Shown: positions 1-11,390, numbered from the stretch's first letter. The stretch is 64,000 nt of DNA from Skeletonema tropicum (GCA_037178625.1 CM074141.1:2232001-2296000); one strand, 5' to 3'. Notes: a model not told the origin generated them from the sequence alone. Numbers and translations: made by a program.

Positions 1-487
1 TTCCCCCCTTAAAGCCTAGCTTACGGTAGATGTAGTTGAAAAGACATTTACAGTATTATCTCCCGCCTGAACTACTACTTAGCTGGTGCGAATTGTAACG
101 AAAAGTCCGTCCATCCGCAAGTGAGCGAATACTCAACCTAAACTTCAACCCGAAACGGGAATCCTTCCTTAGGTTCCCTTCAGCTCGGGCCCGCGACTGC
201 TGAGCAGCATAAGTAAGAGTCAAAGTTTAAATTAATGAACATCTGATAACGATTCGGCTGTGTGGATGATGGTACTTTACTTCTTTTATCCTACACATGT
301 AGAAGCGGATTTGTATTCGGACCGGTCCCTCACATGATCTAAGAAATGAATAGAAATACCAAGTATCGAACACAATGAAATCATTTGTTCGCATTATGTT
401 CAGTTATCTTAGCTATAATAGCGTTGAAAATGCTTCTATTTCTTAGACTGAATCTACAAAAGAGTAGACCATTCCTTCTTCCTAATA
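1..487. other. Downstream flank of family gene copy 1, no gene seen
   Basis: No supported coding region. From about position 72 the sequence is nearly identical to the DNA at about 21504-21923, so this is the 3' flank of a roughly 1.1-kb duplicated block that carries the minus-strand gene at 488-1108. The first ~70 bases are not shared with the other copy. Confidence 0.6.
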
Positions 488-1175
488 TCATACTCTTCCG
501 AGAGTCAATGCCCAAGCAGCACCCTTATCACTGATGTTTTGACTCACTTGTGCTATCAGATCCACATTGAGACCTCTATGCTGAGCCACCAAAACACTCA
601 TCACACATCGCTTTCTACGATCAAAAATTTCGCTGGCGATTTTGGGACTTAACAATCGCTCCAAGCCTCTGTACACGGCAGGCTCTTGTGGCATGGTTTC
701 GATATTAGTCGTCGTTTGGATGAGTGTTCGAAGTATTGCAGCGTCTTTCGCTTCTCGATATTGAAAAGCACGGATGTCTTGCTTGGAGTACCAAGAGCTT
801 GCTTCCTCGTCCTTGGTCCATCGAGGAACAACGTGCGTTTCATGAGGGGCAGATGCAAAGCGAACCGTTGCTTCCTTCCTGCTGCGTTGGCGTTTGCGGC
901 TGCAAGGAGCGGTCGTGATGGACTTGCTCGAAGACTTCTTGACTTCTATGAGAGGCTCAACCTCGAGTAGCGACCTCTTTCTGGCCTGGCGAGATGAGGG
1001 CTGAGTAATCGTAACCCCGGTTGCTGATGTTGGCTGCTCGCCTTGTCTTGATGACGTTGATAGCGGCGCTGACACATTTGTCGGTTCCAGATTGGTGCAC
1101 TTGTTCATGGTGAGTTCCTTAACGTACGGTGTGTTGTTTTATCGAGTTTGTAGCGGAATATTATGATTACATACA
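72..1175. repeat. Segmental duplication, block A (partner about 21504-22628)
   Basis: The block contains the family gene and both flanks. It matches 21504-22628 in the same orientation with scattered substitutions and small indels. Similarity fades soon after the start codon side (about 1175 and 22628). Confidence 0.8.
488..1108 (-). CDS. Uncharacterised diatom-type protein, family copy 1
   Basis: A 206-residue single-exon protein of unknown function. The N-terminal ~75 residues are Ser/Thr/Lys/Arg-rich and look disordered, with a basic KRQRSRK-type stretch that could be a nuclear localisation signal. The conserved part begins at about residue 82 (VRFASAPHETHVVPRW), followed by a WYSK motif, a helical segment ending in QTTTNIE, and a YRGLERLLSP motif with a downstream RRKRCVMSVLVAQH helix. 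Paralogues with the same motifs lie at 21924-22535 and 23256-23903, which supports it being a real coding gene. The copy at 21924 also shares flanking DNA, so the pair arose by segmental duplication. I recognise no catalytic site. A diatom-restricted regulatory or scaffold protein is possible, but this is inference. Confidence 0.75.
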   Translation of the reverse strand: MNKCTNLEPTNVSAPLSTSSRQGEQPTSATGVTITQPSSRQARKRSLLEVEPLIEVKKSSSKSITTAPCSRKRQRSRKEATVRFASAPHETHVVPRWTKDEEASSWYSKQDIRAFQYREAKDAAILRTLIQTTTNIETMPQEPAVYRGLERLLSPKIASEIFDRRKRCVMSVLVAQHRGLNVDLIAQVSQNISDKGAAWALTLGRV

Positions 1176-1384
1176 ACCGGAAGAAGTTGTGTTATTGAGG
1201 AGATCATCAGTAACTTAAACTTTAACTTGAATGTAACTTCTTTAACTTCAACTTCAATGAGAACTTTAACTAATATTTAACTTTAACTTTAACATCGTGA
1301 TTTCCGGGATTTGATTGACAGATGATATTGTACTTACTTGGCGACGAATTACGATTGCAGAGGTAGGGAGCAGTTGAAGAGCAG
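1109..1384. other. Intergenic region with TTAACTT-rich tract
   Basis: Upstream of the minus-strand family gene. Positions about 1209-1295 are a degenerate run of TTAACTT and TTCAACTT units. This is followed at 1300-1313 by ATTTCCGGGATTTG, a motif that recurs exactly at 22902-22915 and with one change at 20067-20080. It may be promoter sequence or repeat-derived. Confidence 0.4.
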
Positions 1385-3538
1385 TTGACAGTAGCGGGGA
1401 AGGGGAGTAAATTTCAGAAGAAGCACAAAGGACTTCACTGCTTCACGTCCAAATATCAAAAAATTGCTCACATGCAACACAAGTTGGTTGATTTGGTCTG
1501 CTGCGCTAAAGAAGAACAGCCTGATCTACATATCGACAAAGAGAAAGATTGTCCTAGAATGATTCCGTTCTTGTGCACTCACGGAAAAAAGGAGGTGATT
1601 AGACAATATTTCAAGAATGGCAAGGAGAAGAAACCTATGGAAGTGGTGAGGTCGTGCAAATGTTGTGGTATTAAGAAGCGCCTGGGTAGAATTATTGCAA
1701 CATTGAAAGAAGATGAGGAAATCAAGTGCAAGGCAATTCCTGTGATGGTGTGGGCTGAAGCCAGGCGGCAAGGCAAAACAAAGAAAGGAAAGGACAACAC
1801 GCAGCGAGAGCTCACATCGACCATTATGACTGTTGCAGAGCTACTCGAAGGCTTCGAAAAGAAGCTTGAAATCTGTATCCCACATATTCAAGAGATTCGG
1901 TGGATGAAGTTTCTTCAAGATACTGACTTCACTAAAATGTCTCCAGGATCAATTCTCATCTTCACGGATTATGCGGCATTAATGGAACTCCGCGCTCTAG
2001 AAACGAAGAACTCATCGGTCGATGCTCACGCCATTGTAGCAAACTTCGTGGTACTCTGGAACAAACGTGTTGTAAAAGTGAAGGGCAAGAAGAAAGGCGA
2101 AGATGGCAAGGAAGTCGATATTGAAGAGGAGGTTACGATTAGCAATGTCGATGTCACTCATTACTTTGCAGAAACGTTTGAGAAAGGAAAGAAGAATGAT
2201 CATGCCATGCACAATGTATGTCTGGACGATATCATTTCGGAGTTTCGGGAAAAATTCAGGGCACTTGGTATTGAATTGACAGACGCGTATGTATGGACAG
2301 ACAATTGCCCTAACCAGTACAGCTGCCGACAAAATTTCATCAAAGTGGCCTCCGTTGAAAATCGTCATCCGGGTATTAAGATACATCACCGCTTTGCAGT
2401 TGTAGATAACTTCAAGGGTATTCATGATGCAGTAGGTAAAGATCCCAGCCTCACTGTGAAGGAGCTTGAACGTCAGAACATTCGATCTGAAAATGCATTA
2501 ATGGCATTTGCGAATAATATCCTGCATCTTGAGTCGTTCGAAACGAAGTGGGATAGGTTCGAGGCGACAAACGATATCAGACTCAAGAATAAGCGCAGAT
2601 TTGGATTAAACTCTCGAAAGATGAAATATGTTGTTGAAACATTAGAGGAATACGAACGTCACTCAGCTGAATATCCCGGCCGCATTCTTCTCTGTGATAG
2701 GTCTATCATTTCAGATACTGTCACTGAGAAAGGCATTGTCGGTACCAGGCAGCTGCATGAAGTCTGCTCTATTGAGCCTAGCATCCCTCAAACCTTGCCA
2801 GATAACGGGGAAGTTCGAAGGTGGCGTGTGGTGGTCTCATGCCTCCCTTGCAATTGTATTCACTGCAATACGTTTGTTCCTAGTGTAGATGGTGAAATCG
2901 TGAATACTCAGTGTAAGTATCTGCCATGGCGCTCCTGTAAAATCGAATCATTGGATGGGTATACAAATCTTGAGCCAACATCGCCAGTGTCTGAGAGTGA
3001 GGAAGTCTATCTAGCTAGGCAAAAGCGCATCGAAGCAATGGTCGAAGGTGAAGATCCGAATCAAACTACCGAATCAAATGGAATATCTGTGTCTGCGGTG
3101 AGGCCAAGTCTCGACATTGATGTACTTGCAATACTTGACCCTGAGAAGCGAGCAATTGCGACTAGATTGCTACAAATAGATGCTACGCCTGAGTGCAACC
3201 TATCTTACAACAATGCATACATCATTCAGCATGAGAGCCTCAAAAGGCTATGTCCACGCCGATGGCTCGATGATGGGATCATCAATGGATTCAACAAGCT
3301 CATCCTCAGACCAAAACTAGAGGGACGGTCTCACATTTTCTCTTCTCATTTCATGAGTCAGCTTCTCAACACAGGTTCGAGTGGAATGGAGCCTCCGAAT
3401 TACACATACGAAAATGTTCAGGAATGGTCGAGTAGAATAGAAGGTGGTCTCTTCAATCAACACAAAATATTCCTCCCCATCAACCACCAAAACGTACATT
3501 GGCTTACAATGTGCATGAACATGAGTGATAAGAAGATC

Positions 3539-3557
3539 TCTCTCTGGGACTCGGACT
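3539..3557 (+). repeat. Left 19-bp target site duplication of the LINE
   Basis: Identical to 11582-11600. It encodes SLWDSD of the Ulp1 domain in the same frame on both sides. Confidence 0.9.
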
Positions 3558-3781
3558 TTTTCGAATTCGAATCATCACCAATCACAGCCTACAAGATAGA
3601 CAAAAATGGCAAGAATGTACTAATTCCTACGTAGGTCTCTACAGGGCTCCAAAAGACCAACGGTCCGAGGAGGAAGCAGACTAACTAGGAGAGATCGAGT
3701 GACAGCACTTGTTAAGATAACTAACTGAAGTAGGTAAACAACCTATAATAATAGAACTTGAGCCCAAAAAACCCCAACAAA

Positions 3782-5365
3782 ATGGACCGAAAGCAACCCA
3801 ATCAACCGAACAAAAACTCTGAAAACGGTCGTCGCCAAAACCACCCATCGGGAAAAGGACGGTATGGTGGTAGAGGTGGACGAGGAGGAAGAGGAGGAGG
3901 ACGAGGGGGTGGACGCTCCAGCGGGAAGGAGAGGCGTGGAACCAGTAAAGCACGACGTGAAGAAACTGGAAATCTCGTTACCCCCAAGGCGGAGGCAAAA
4001 CCGAAAAGTTGGAATGAAGTGGTGAAGACTGGAACCAAAAGGTTGACAATCACTCCTATTCTAATGAAGTTTGAAAAGTCGGAAGACGTCAAAAATGTGA
4101 TCGAGGAGGCGGGCACGGAAGCACCAGTATGGACAGTCCCTTCCCCGAAGAAGAAAGGATGTCAAGTGCAAAAGCAAACCGAAAAAGAAGGGAGTAAACC
4201 GGATGGCAACAAGAATAGGTATGAAGTGTTGAGTGAGGAAGAGGATGAGGAAGAAAAAGTCAAAGTCGAAGTAGTGAAAACAAAGGAGGGTAAGAAGGAA
4301 AGAAAAGGGAAAGAACAACAATCGAATCATCAACAAAGCGGACAGAAGGAGATTTCTAAGAGAAAGAAAAACCCCAAGAAAAAGGTGAACACACCGAAGC
4401 AGGATGATACGATGACTGAAGAAAAATCGATTAAGTGGAAGGATAATACAACAAAACCACGAAATCAACAGAAGGGTGATAGTGGACCAGTAGAAGAGGC
4501 GCAACAGCAAGACACTGGAATCAAGCTTGACCAGAAAAATTTTTCTGGTCACGACGTGAAGATGTGTCGAGTCTTCCAGATGGTAAGGGACTTAGCCGAC
4601 CAGGGGAAGATGACGAAAAAGTGCGTGGAAAAACTGAACAAAACCGATCAGAATCATGTCTTAGTGAGTATGGCAACCACTAGCATATTGGAGAGGACAG
4701 ATGCATTTCACCCGGATGACGTAAAAGATTCAGAGACAGTGTTCCAATACCTAAGTACTTTATCCACGAAAAGTTTGCTCAAGATTATCAATGATAGAGA
4801 TGGGTTCGATGAAACAAAGGCTCATGCCGACGAGATCGAACAGCAAAAGAAAAATGATACGATTGGACAAACTACTGAGCTACTTTGCAAAGAATCCGTG
4901 AATGACCTCATCAATCGAGAGAGTATTGACGGGGAGGAACTGGACGAAGTCATAAAAGAATGGGTGCAGAGATTCTATCCCGGATGTGGGAAGCGATTCC
5001 ATGTCAGATGCATCAGCGTATCGAGTCGAGCAAGATGCGAGGAATGTGTAGAAGCCAACCCTTATTCGTCTGACGAGGAATCAGAAACGGACTCTAGCTC
5101 AAATTCAGACTCTGATGAGAGTTATACGGAGGAGAATGGGATGATACAACAAAGCCCTCGTGGACGGAGACGAGGCCAATCAATATCGAGCAGAAGACAC
5201 GAACCCGAACGAGTCTCCTGCTTATCGCCGGATAAAGGAACCGAAGGAGGCCCTCACAATTCGGCGAAACCACCACCAGAAAGTCTAAGAAATGGAACCA
5301 CCGCACCTATCAATTCACGCACTGATCGATCAAAGTTAGAAGATCCAAACAAACGAGATGAGTAG
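3782..5365 (+). CDS. LINE ORF1 protein, basic RNA-binding type with PHD-like cysteine cluster
   Basis: A 527-residue protein from the first ATG at 3782; the frame is open slightly further upstream. The N-terminus is extremely basic and glycine-rich, with an RGG-type stretch (GGRGGRGGRGGGRGGGR) typical of RNA binding. Long Lys/Glu-rich segments follow. A region at about residues 250-390 looks helical. Near residues 400-430 a CGKRFHVRC ... CEEC pattern resembles the second half of a PHD/RING-type zinc finger. The C-terminus is Ser/Asp/Glu-rich and then basic. The stop codon overlaps the ORF2 start in an ATGAGTAG arrangement. By analogy with other LINEs, ORF1 would coat the element RNA. I do not see an RRM or CCHC knuckle. 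Confidence 0.8.
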   Translation: MDRKQPNQPNKNSENGRRQNHPSGKGRYGGRGGRGGRGGGRGGGRSSGKERRGTSKARREETGNLVTPKAEAKPKSWNEVVKTGTKRLTITPILMKFEKSEDVKNVIEEAGTEAPVWTVPSPKKKGCQVQKQTEKEGSKPDGNKNRYEVLSEEEDEEEKVKVEVVKTKEGKKERKGKEQQSNHQQSGQKEISKRKKNPKKKVNTPKQDDTMTEEKSIKWKDNTTKPRNQQKGDSGPVEEAQQQDTGIKLDQKNFSGHDVKMCRVFQMVRDLADQGKMTKKCVEKLNKTDQNHVLVSMATTSILERTDAFHPDDVKDSETVFQYLSTLSTKSLLKIINDRDGFDETKAHADEIEQQKKNDTIGQTTELLCKESVNDLINRESIDGEELDEVIKEWVQRFYPGCGKRFHVRCISVSSRARCEECVEANPYSSDEESETDSSSNSDSDESYTEENGMIQQSPRGRRRGQSISSRRHEPERVSCLSPDKGTEGGPHNSAKPPPESLRNGTTAPINSRTDRSKLEDPNKRDE

Positions 5366-8300
5366 AGGAACTCAAGACGTAATACGACCAGTGCAAAATT
5401 TAGAAGCGAGTGGAGACACAATACAACTTAGACAAAATGAAGATGGAGTAGTAAGATTCGGGTTTCAAAATATTAACTCCATCAAAGTCCTGAGGACCAA
5501 TACTCTACCAAACGAGATAGAGGTAGTCCATGACCTTGGGATTGATATATGCGGATACGTAGAAACGAACCGCCCATGGACATCGAATAATAAAGGAATT
5601 TTTGATATGAATATGAGACGAATGTTTCAGAATATGGCTAACACTCAGTATGCGTCATTGCCACCAATAGACCATCGAATCAAATATCAGCCAGGAGGAG
5701 TCCTACAAACTATTACAGGCCACGTGACGGGACGAGTTCGGCATCAAGGGTCTGACAAGTATGGAAGATTTGCGTGGCATATTCTCCAAGGAAGCCGGGA
5801 TGAAGGGATAGTTGTCATAACGGCGTATAGAGTATGTCAATCCTCAAATGCAGGGCCAAACACAGCATACACTCATCAACAGTCTGCAATGATGAAAGAT
5901 GGAGTAGTTAACCCTCGGCCGAGGAAGCAAATCCTCAACGACCTCACCAAGCTGATTGAAGAGAAAAGATCGAAGGGATATAGACCAATAGTAATGATGG
6001 ATGCAAATGGAAGTACATTCTCGGATAAGGAGTTTAGAGAGTTTCAACAAAATGCAGTTCTGGAGGACCCATTCTATAGGAAGTTCGAGGAAATGCCACG
6101 GACTTACAATAGAGGAACGAAAAGACTTGATTACATCCTCATGGATGCAGGCCTTCAGCATGCGATACGACATATTGGGTACCTAGGGTCTCACGAGGCT
6201 GTGCACTCCGATCATTCAATGGCGTGGGTTGACTTTGATGAGAAATTGTTGTTCAGAGGCCTTATAAATCGCCCCCCAAATGCAATCAATAGGCAATTCA
6301 CCCTACATCAAGAAGATAAGGTGGAGAAGTTCATGGACGAGCTAAGAAAAGGGATGGAGGACAAGAACATTCAACTTAAAGTCCCCATCCTAGTTGCGAA
6401 GTTCCATGAGGAAGGATGTACGACGGAGGCGAAGCGTGCATATAACGCATTGGATAAGGAATATACTGATATCATCAGGGCAACTCTGAAAAAGACATCA
6501 CGTCGCCGATATGGGTACTTTCGCAGTCCGGAACTGACGTTGGCAGGGCAGAAAGTACTGCTGTATAAGGCAATGTTGGACTGCCAGCGTAGGCGAGCAC
6601 CCCCAAGTATAGGACTGACCAAACTTGCAGCAAGACTTGGATATGATCTGACGAGTAATTACGAGCAGATGAAAGTTAAAGATTTGAAAGTAAAGGTCAG
6701 GGAAGCACGTAAAGTGCTATGGGAAATCCAGAAGGATTGTGCAGAAAAGAGGATTGGATGGCTCGAAGTTCAAGCTCAATCATCAGCAAGAAAAGATGGC
6801 GGAGACTGGGAAGCTAAAATGAACGCAATGATACGAACGACAAGAGCAGCATCAACGAATCGGAAGCTTAGTATCCTCACAAAAGGGCAACGTGTTGGAC
6901 TTGATCGCATAGACGTCCCGAGCCATGAGTGGATGTACTCTGAAGATATGGAAGAATTGTACCATTATGATAAAGGAGTATTTGAAACGCATGCAGTCAT
7001 ACAACAAACGTCTCAAGGAAAACCAATCATGGAAAAAGAATTCTATGCCCACCATTCATTGAAGGTACCGGATAAGAATGCATATCCCGTCAAAGTAATT
7101 GTCCGAGAAAATGGGTCACTGAAGATAGATGAGATAATTGACAAATCACCGTTCCAATGGGAGGCAATTACATCCCAAACGGCTATCGAAGGTAGAATAC
7201 TACAGCGGAACAAACGGCATTTGCAACAGGTAGCAATGGAAGGGGGGCCATCGACTCAACCCCCAGTACAGCAATTGATAAGTGCTGAGGGAACGGAGGA
7301 GGTGAAGCAAATACTCGAAGGAAATTATCGAGTGTTAGACCCAACCACGAACGAAGAAATGGAGATTAGTGATACTCTAGCAGCGTGGATGAGTCAACTC
7401 AAACAAACAGAAAAAGAAGTAGCAATGGAGGAAACCGTGGGCTCAATAACTTCTGCTCAACTGCAAGAGGCATTCCGAAACGCCAAAGAAAAGACTGCTT
7501 CTAACGGAGACCTACATTATACGGTGTGGAAAGCTATGGTAGCTGACAATGAGTTTGCAGATTGGTTGTCGATAATGATTAGCCTGCCGTTTATATATGG
7601 TTTCGCCCCTGAACGATGGAAGAGTATGACGGATGTAATGCTGGAAAAGAAAAAAGGTAACCGGCAGATAAACCAACTCCGAATCATAGGGTTATTAGAG
7701 GCTGATTTCAACACGGCACTGAAATTTTTTGCAAGAGAGTTTTCAAAAAAGATGGAGTCTACCGGGGAGCTGTCAGATGAACAGTGGGGATCTCGGAAAG
7801 ATAGAAACTCAATTGATGCAGCTATGATCAAATTGTTGACATTCGAAGCGGCACGAGCAAAGAAATCAACAATAGGCATGCTGTATTATGACTGTATAGC
7901 GTGCTATGATCGAATGCAGCCGTCATTGTCGAACATAGAAATGGCGAAAAGGAACTTCAGTGACGGGATCCTGAGAGCAAGAGCGGAAGCACTACGCGGA
8001 ATGAAACGCAATGTGAGAACTGGGCTCGGGGTATCGAATGATATATACTCAGAAGAACCAGGGGATTATCAGATTTCAGGAGAGATCCAAGGAAAAGCAG
8101 ACAATCCGGCGCTGTTCACGGCATGTAGTAGTGGGATCCTGAAAACGCACGCAGAATTGGCACCGGGACTGGAATTACATGGTTGTTTCGGGGAACGGAT
8201 GATGAAGCGTCATAACGTAAGCTACGTTGATGATAATGACGGAAATGTCTCTGCAGATTACGGCAGTGAACGACCGCTGGATGAACTGATCGAAAGGATG

Positions 8301-11300
8301 AAATTGAGCTCTACGATGTGGAATGAGGTCGTACGATATTCAGGCCAATCACTTGCCTACCACAAATGTGCGTGGCAGGCATTAGCGTGGCAAGTGGTAC
8401 GAGGGGAACTAAAACCAATCATGGCAATAGATGAAACAATCCTCCTGGAGGATCATAAAGGTGCCAAGTCAGTGATACAGTTTAAGTCACCAAATCAACC
8501 GAATAAAGGGTTGGGATACCACTTGTGCCCCGATGGGAACCAGAAGCAAGAGTACGAGGTCATCATGGAGAAATTGAGGAGAATTTCCAAGTCTACGTCT
8601 TTGGGATTCCTGACAGCAAGTGAGACGAAGCAACTACTCTACCAACGATTGATGCCAACATTGGATTACGTCCTTCACTTGACGTCCTTCAGTAAGAAAC
8701 AATGCAAAAAGATGGATACAATCGTACGGCACAACTTCCTCCCATATATGCACTTTAATAGGAACTCACCAGACGCAGTGCTCCGAGGTCCTATGGAGCA
8801 AGGAGGGATGGAAATCCCAGACATGTATTCGAGGCAAACTGAATTGCAGTCAGAGTATGTTGTCAAGCAGCTTAGAAATGGGAAGACATTGGCGGAGGAT
8901 TTTCTCTTCACATTGGATGAATTGCAACTGCAGTCAGGCCTGATAACACCATTGTTTGAGTACAAAGAAAGGCTGACATATATGGACAATGGACTACTAG
9001 TGAGCTTGAAAAATCGATTAGCTGAGATAGATGCTACGATATGGATGGAAGATGCCACAATCCCAGCACTGCAGAGGGAAGGCGATCAATCAATTATGGA
9101 AGCATTTATTCGACGGAAAATAAAGCCATCGATATTGAGAAAGCTCAATGCAGTCCGTATCTATATGCGAGTGATCACATTAGCAGACCTAGTGGTTGAG
9201 AATGGAGAATATATTGGAAATACAACGCTGGGGGGCAATTTTGTAGCAGGATCTGATTGGAGATGGCCGCAAACTCCATGCCCTCCGAAGAAGTGGTTCT
9301 CCTTGTTTCGTAGGTGTATACGAGAAACATTCTGCAATAGATTGGATAGTCGCCACCACCACACCAATTCAATGGAACTTGACATACCACTTGGAAAGTG
9401 GTTTCCGGTGAAACGGAACACATGGTATGACTGCTACCGAGGTAAGGGGGTGATCTACAAACGAGGAGAGACAGCCACTGGTGAAAGCTTTATTCAGAAG
9501 CTAACAGAACAACCAGTGCAAAGTGGGTTCTACAAATATGAATGTGACGTCAACGCTATACCGCTAGAGTGTTATCCGATGAAAATGGCAGAGGTAGATG
9601 AGGGTGTATGGACTCGCCGTCCGTATCAGATGGCACAACAGCAACAGCAGGAAGCTAAGCCTCCGGGATACGTGACCGAAAATACACACCTACCAGGCAC
9701 GGAAATGAAGCCAAAGAAGACAGGTAGTGATGGTTCTGTCCTTCGAGTGCACAATGTGGCAGCGGCAGCATGGATTATCCCAACTAATCAAAACGAGTAT
9801 GTCAAGGCATGTTTTTTGATGACAAACGTCAGCTCAGTAAACTCGTACCGAGCTGAATTGGAAGGGTTGTATCGAGCGCTGTATCACATACAATATCTTG
9901 GCATAGAATTGGGGCCAGACGACGATATTACTCAATGGTTTGATAATGAGTCAGGTGCTTTTACGAGTAATCGGCCAATGAAGACAGGACGGGACACAAT
10001 ACAACCTGAAGGAGATCTTTTGATGGCAATACAGCATCTACGGCAGAAGTTACCATTTGGAGTAATTAGTCAGCACGTCCGGGGACACCAAGATACGGCC
10101 AAAAAGAAGACGGAACCGGACGAAAGTGACTGCGATTCATTAGAAACCACGGAAAGCGCATTGGGAAAAGAGAAAGACTTGGATGGATTGGATGACAACG
10201 CTATGATCAACATTGCGTGCGACGAATTAGCGGGAGAAACAACGGCAGCAGCCATTGAGAATCCCATCCAATTACCACCTGAGCAAGAAATATTACAGAT
10301 GCCGTATGAGGGATCAAAAGCAGTTTTACGAATAGGGAATAAGTGGATCACAGCTGGGATGCGAAGCCACGTCAACAAAGCGCGTCGTGAACCAATCCTC
10401 CGGAAATATATCAAGCGAAGACACGGATGGACGGACGAGCAATATGACAATGTGTATTGGATGACGATAGGGGAAGTGAGACGGAAAAGTACCCTTAGCC
10501 AGCAGCGATTTACCTGCAAACTAATGCATGGCCTCCTCCCAGTGAATCACGTGAAGCAACATGAAACGCAAGTATCGCAGTGTCCGAACTGTCGGCAGTG
10601 TGATGACGAAACAATAGCACACGTGTTTCAATGTTCCCACCCGGATATGGCTGCGAAACGTGCTGCAATTATAGCAGCACTCCGGAAGAAAGGACTCCGG
10701 AAAATATCACGAAAAATACTACTCAGAGTGGCAAACTTGGTAGAACAATATGCAAACGGGGGCGAGATTCGAACCACATCAGAAGACCCGAGGATCCAGG
10801 AAGCACTGGAAGCACAACGTGACCTCGGGTGGGATGACTTCTTCAGAGGATATCTGGTAAAAGAATGGTATCAAGCATTGGAGAGTACTCATCATGGGGA
10901 CGCCCACCAGCAGTTTTATCAACTCCAAAAATTGATCTGGTATGAAGTTGCACTACCGCAGTGGCATGAGCGAAACAGACTAGCTCATGGAACTCAGTCA
11001 TTTGACAAGCAAATAGAGAGTGCACATTTAGCAGAGCAATTGGTATGGTACAGTCAACATCGAGAGGAGATGCCGCCAGGCTTTCACCAACGGTGGGCAA
11101 ATCATAGTATTGACGAAATAAGCAATATGGATTTGGCTACTAGGCGAATGTGGGTGCATCACCTCAAGATAGGTAGGCAAGCGGTCGAGATGCGAGCAGA
11201 ACAGCGGAAGAAAAGTCAACGAACTTTATCGTTCTACTTCAATGAATTTGGCCCACCATTACCGCCACCTCAGCGGCAACGTGTGGCTGATGAAGCCGAG

Positions 11301-11390
11301 GAACACGCAAATAGAGTAGTATTGTATCGTGAGGAGGGACAGCCGATAATAGACGCAGTCCTCAATGAACTCGAGAAATCGACGACGTAA
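5358..11390 (+). CDS. LINE ORF2 polyprotein: endonuclease, reverse transcriptase, RNase H, zinc motif
   Basis: A 2010-residue polyprotein. Residues ~30-300 form an APE-like endonuclease/exonuclease-phosphatase domain: FGFQNINSI, GYVETN, VMMDANGS, RLDYILMD and a terminal SDHSMAW. The reverse transcriptase lies around residues 690-1000. It has LRIIGLLEADFN, QWGSRKDRNS, the motif-A-like YYDCIACYD and the catalytic motif SYVDDND near residue 955. An RNase H domain starts near residue 1455, with acidic residues in GSDGS, RAELEGL and WFDNESG and a later VRGHQD. A Cys/His cluster (CPNCRQC ... HVFQCSHP) near residue 1741 is probably a zinc-binding motif. The start overlaps the ORF1 stop by 8 nt, which suggests termination-reinitiation or leaky coupling. 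The RNase H domain favours an I-like or related clade, but the clade is not proven. Confidence 0.9.
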   Translation: MSRGTQDVIRPVQNLEASGDTIQLRQNEDGVVRFGFQNINSIKVLRTNTLPNEIEVVHDLGIDICGYVETNRPWTSNNKGIFDMNMRRMFQNMANTQYASLPPIDHRIKYQPGGVLQTITGHVTGRVRHQGSDKYGRFAWHILQGSRDEGIVVITAYRVCQSSNAGPNTAYTHQQSAMMKDGVVNPRPRKQILNDLTKLIEEKRSKGYRPIVMMDANGSTFSDKEFREFQQNAVLEDPFYRKFEEMPRTYNRGTKRLDYILMDAGLQHAIRHIGYLGSHEAVHSDHSMAWVDFDEKLLFRGLINRPPNAINRQFTLHQEDKVEKFMDELRKGMEDKNIQLKVPILVAKFHEEGCTTEAKRAYNALDKEYTDIIRATLKKTSRRRYGYFRSPELTLAGQKVLLYKAMLDCQRRRAPPSIGLTKLAARLGYDLTSNYEQMKVKDLKVKVREARKVLWEIQKDCAEKRIGWLEVQAQSSARKDGGDWEAKMNAMIRTTRAASTNRKLSILTKGQRVGLDRIDVPSHEWMYSEDMEELYHYDKGVFETHAVIQQTSQGKPIMEKEFYAHHSLKVPDKNAYPVKVIVRENGSLKIDEIIDKSPFQWEAITSQTAIEGRILQRNKRHLQQVAMEGGPSTQPPVQQLISAEGTEEVKQILEGNYRVLDPTTNEEMEISDTLAAWMSQLKQTEKEVAMEETVGSITSAQLQEAFRNAKEKTASNGDLHYTVWKAMVADNEFADWLSIMISLPFIYGFAPERWKSMTDVMLEKKKGNRQINQLRIIGLLEADFNTALKFFAREFSKKMESTGELSDEQWGSRKDRNSIDAAMIKLLTFEAARAKKSTIGMLYYDCIACYDRMQPSLSNIEMAKRNFSDGILRARAEALRGMKRNVRTGLGVSNDIYSEEPGDYQISGEIQGKADNPALFTACSSGILKTHAELAPGLELHGCFGERMMKRHNVSYVDDNDGNVSADYGSERPLDELIERMKLSSTMWNEVVRYSGQSLAYHKCAWQALAWQVVRGELKPIMAIDETILLEDHKGAKSVIQFKSPNQPNKGLGYHLCPDGNQKQEYEVIMEKLRRISKSTSLGFLTASETKQLLYQRLMPTLDYVLHLTSFSKKQCKKMDTIVRHNFLPYMHFNRNSPDAVLRGPMEQGGMEIPDMYSRQTELQSEYVVKQLRNGKTLAEDFLFTLDELQLQSGLITPLFEYKERLTYMDNGLLVSLKNRLAEIDATIWMEDATIPALQREGDQSIMEAFIRRKIKPSILRKLNAVRIYMRVITLADLVVENGEYIGNTTLGGNFVAGSDWRWPQTPCPPKKWFSLFRRCIRETFCNRLDSRHHHTNSMELDIPLGKWFPVKRNTWYDCYRGKGVIYKRGETATGESFIQKLTEQPVQSGFYKYECDVNAIPLECYPMKMAEVDEGVWTRRPYQMAQQQQQEAKPPGYVTENTHLPGTEMKPKKTGSDGSVLRVHNVAAAAWIIPTNQNEYVKACFLMTNVSSVNSYRAELEGLYRALYHIQYLGIELGPDDDITQWFDNESGAFTSNRPMKTGRDTIQPEGDLLMAIQHLRQKLPFGVISQHVRGHQDTAKKKTEPDESDCDSLETTESALGKEKDLDGLDDNAMINIACDELAGETTAAAIENPIQLPPEQEILQMPYEGSKAVLRIGNKWITAGMRSHVNKARREPILRKYIKRRHGWTDEQYDNVYWMTIGEVRRKSTLSQQRFTCKLMHGLLPVNHVKQHETQVSQCPNCRQCDDETIAHVFQCSHPDMAAKRAAIIAALRKKGLRKISRKILLRVANLVEQYANGGEIRTTSEDPRIQEALEAQRDLGWDDFFRGYLVKEWYQALESTHHGDAHQQFYQLQKLIWYEVALPQWHERNRLAHGTQSFDKQIESAHLAEQLVWYSQHREEMPPGFHQRWANHSIDEISNMDLATRRMWVHHLKIGRQAVEMRAEQRKKSQRTLSFYFNEFGPPLPPPQRQRVADEAEEHANRVVLYREEGQPIIDAVLNELEKSTT

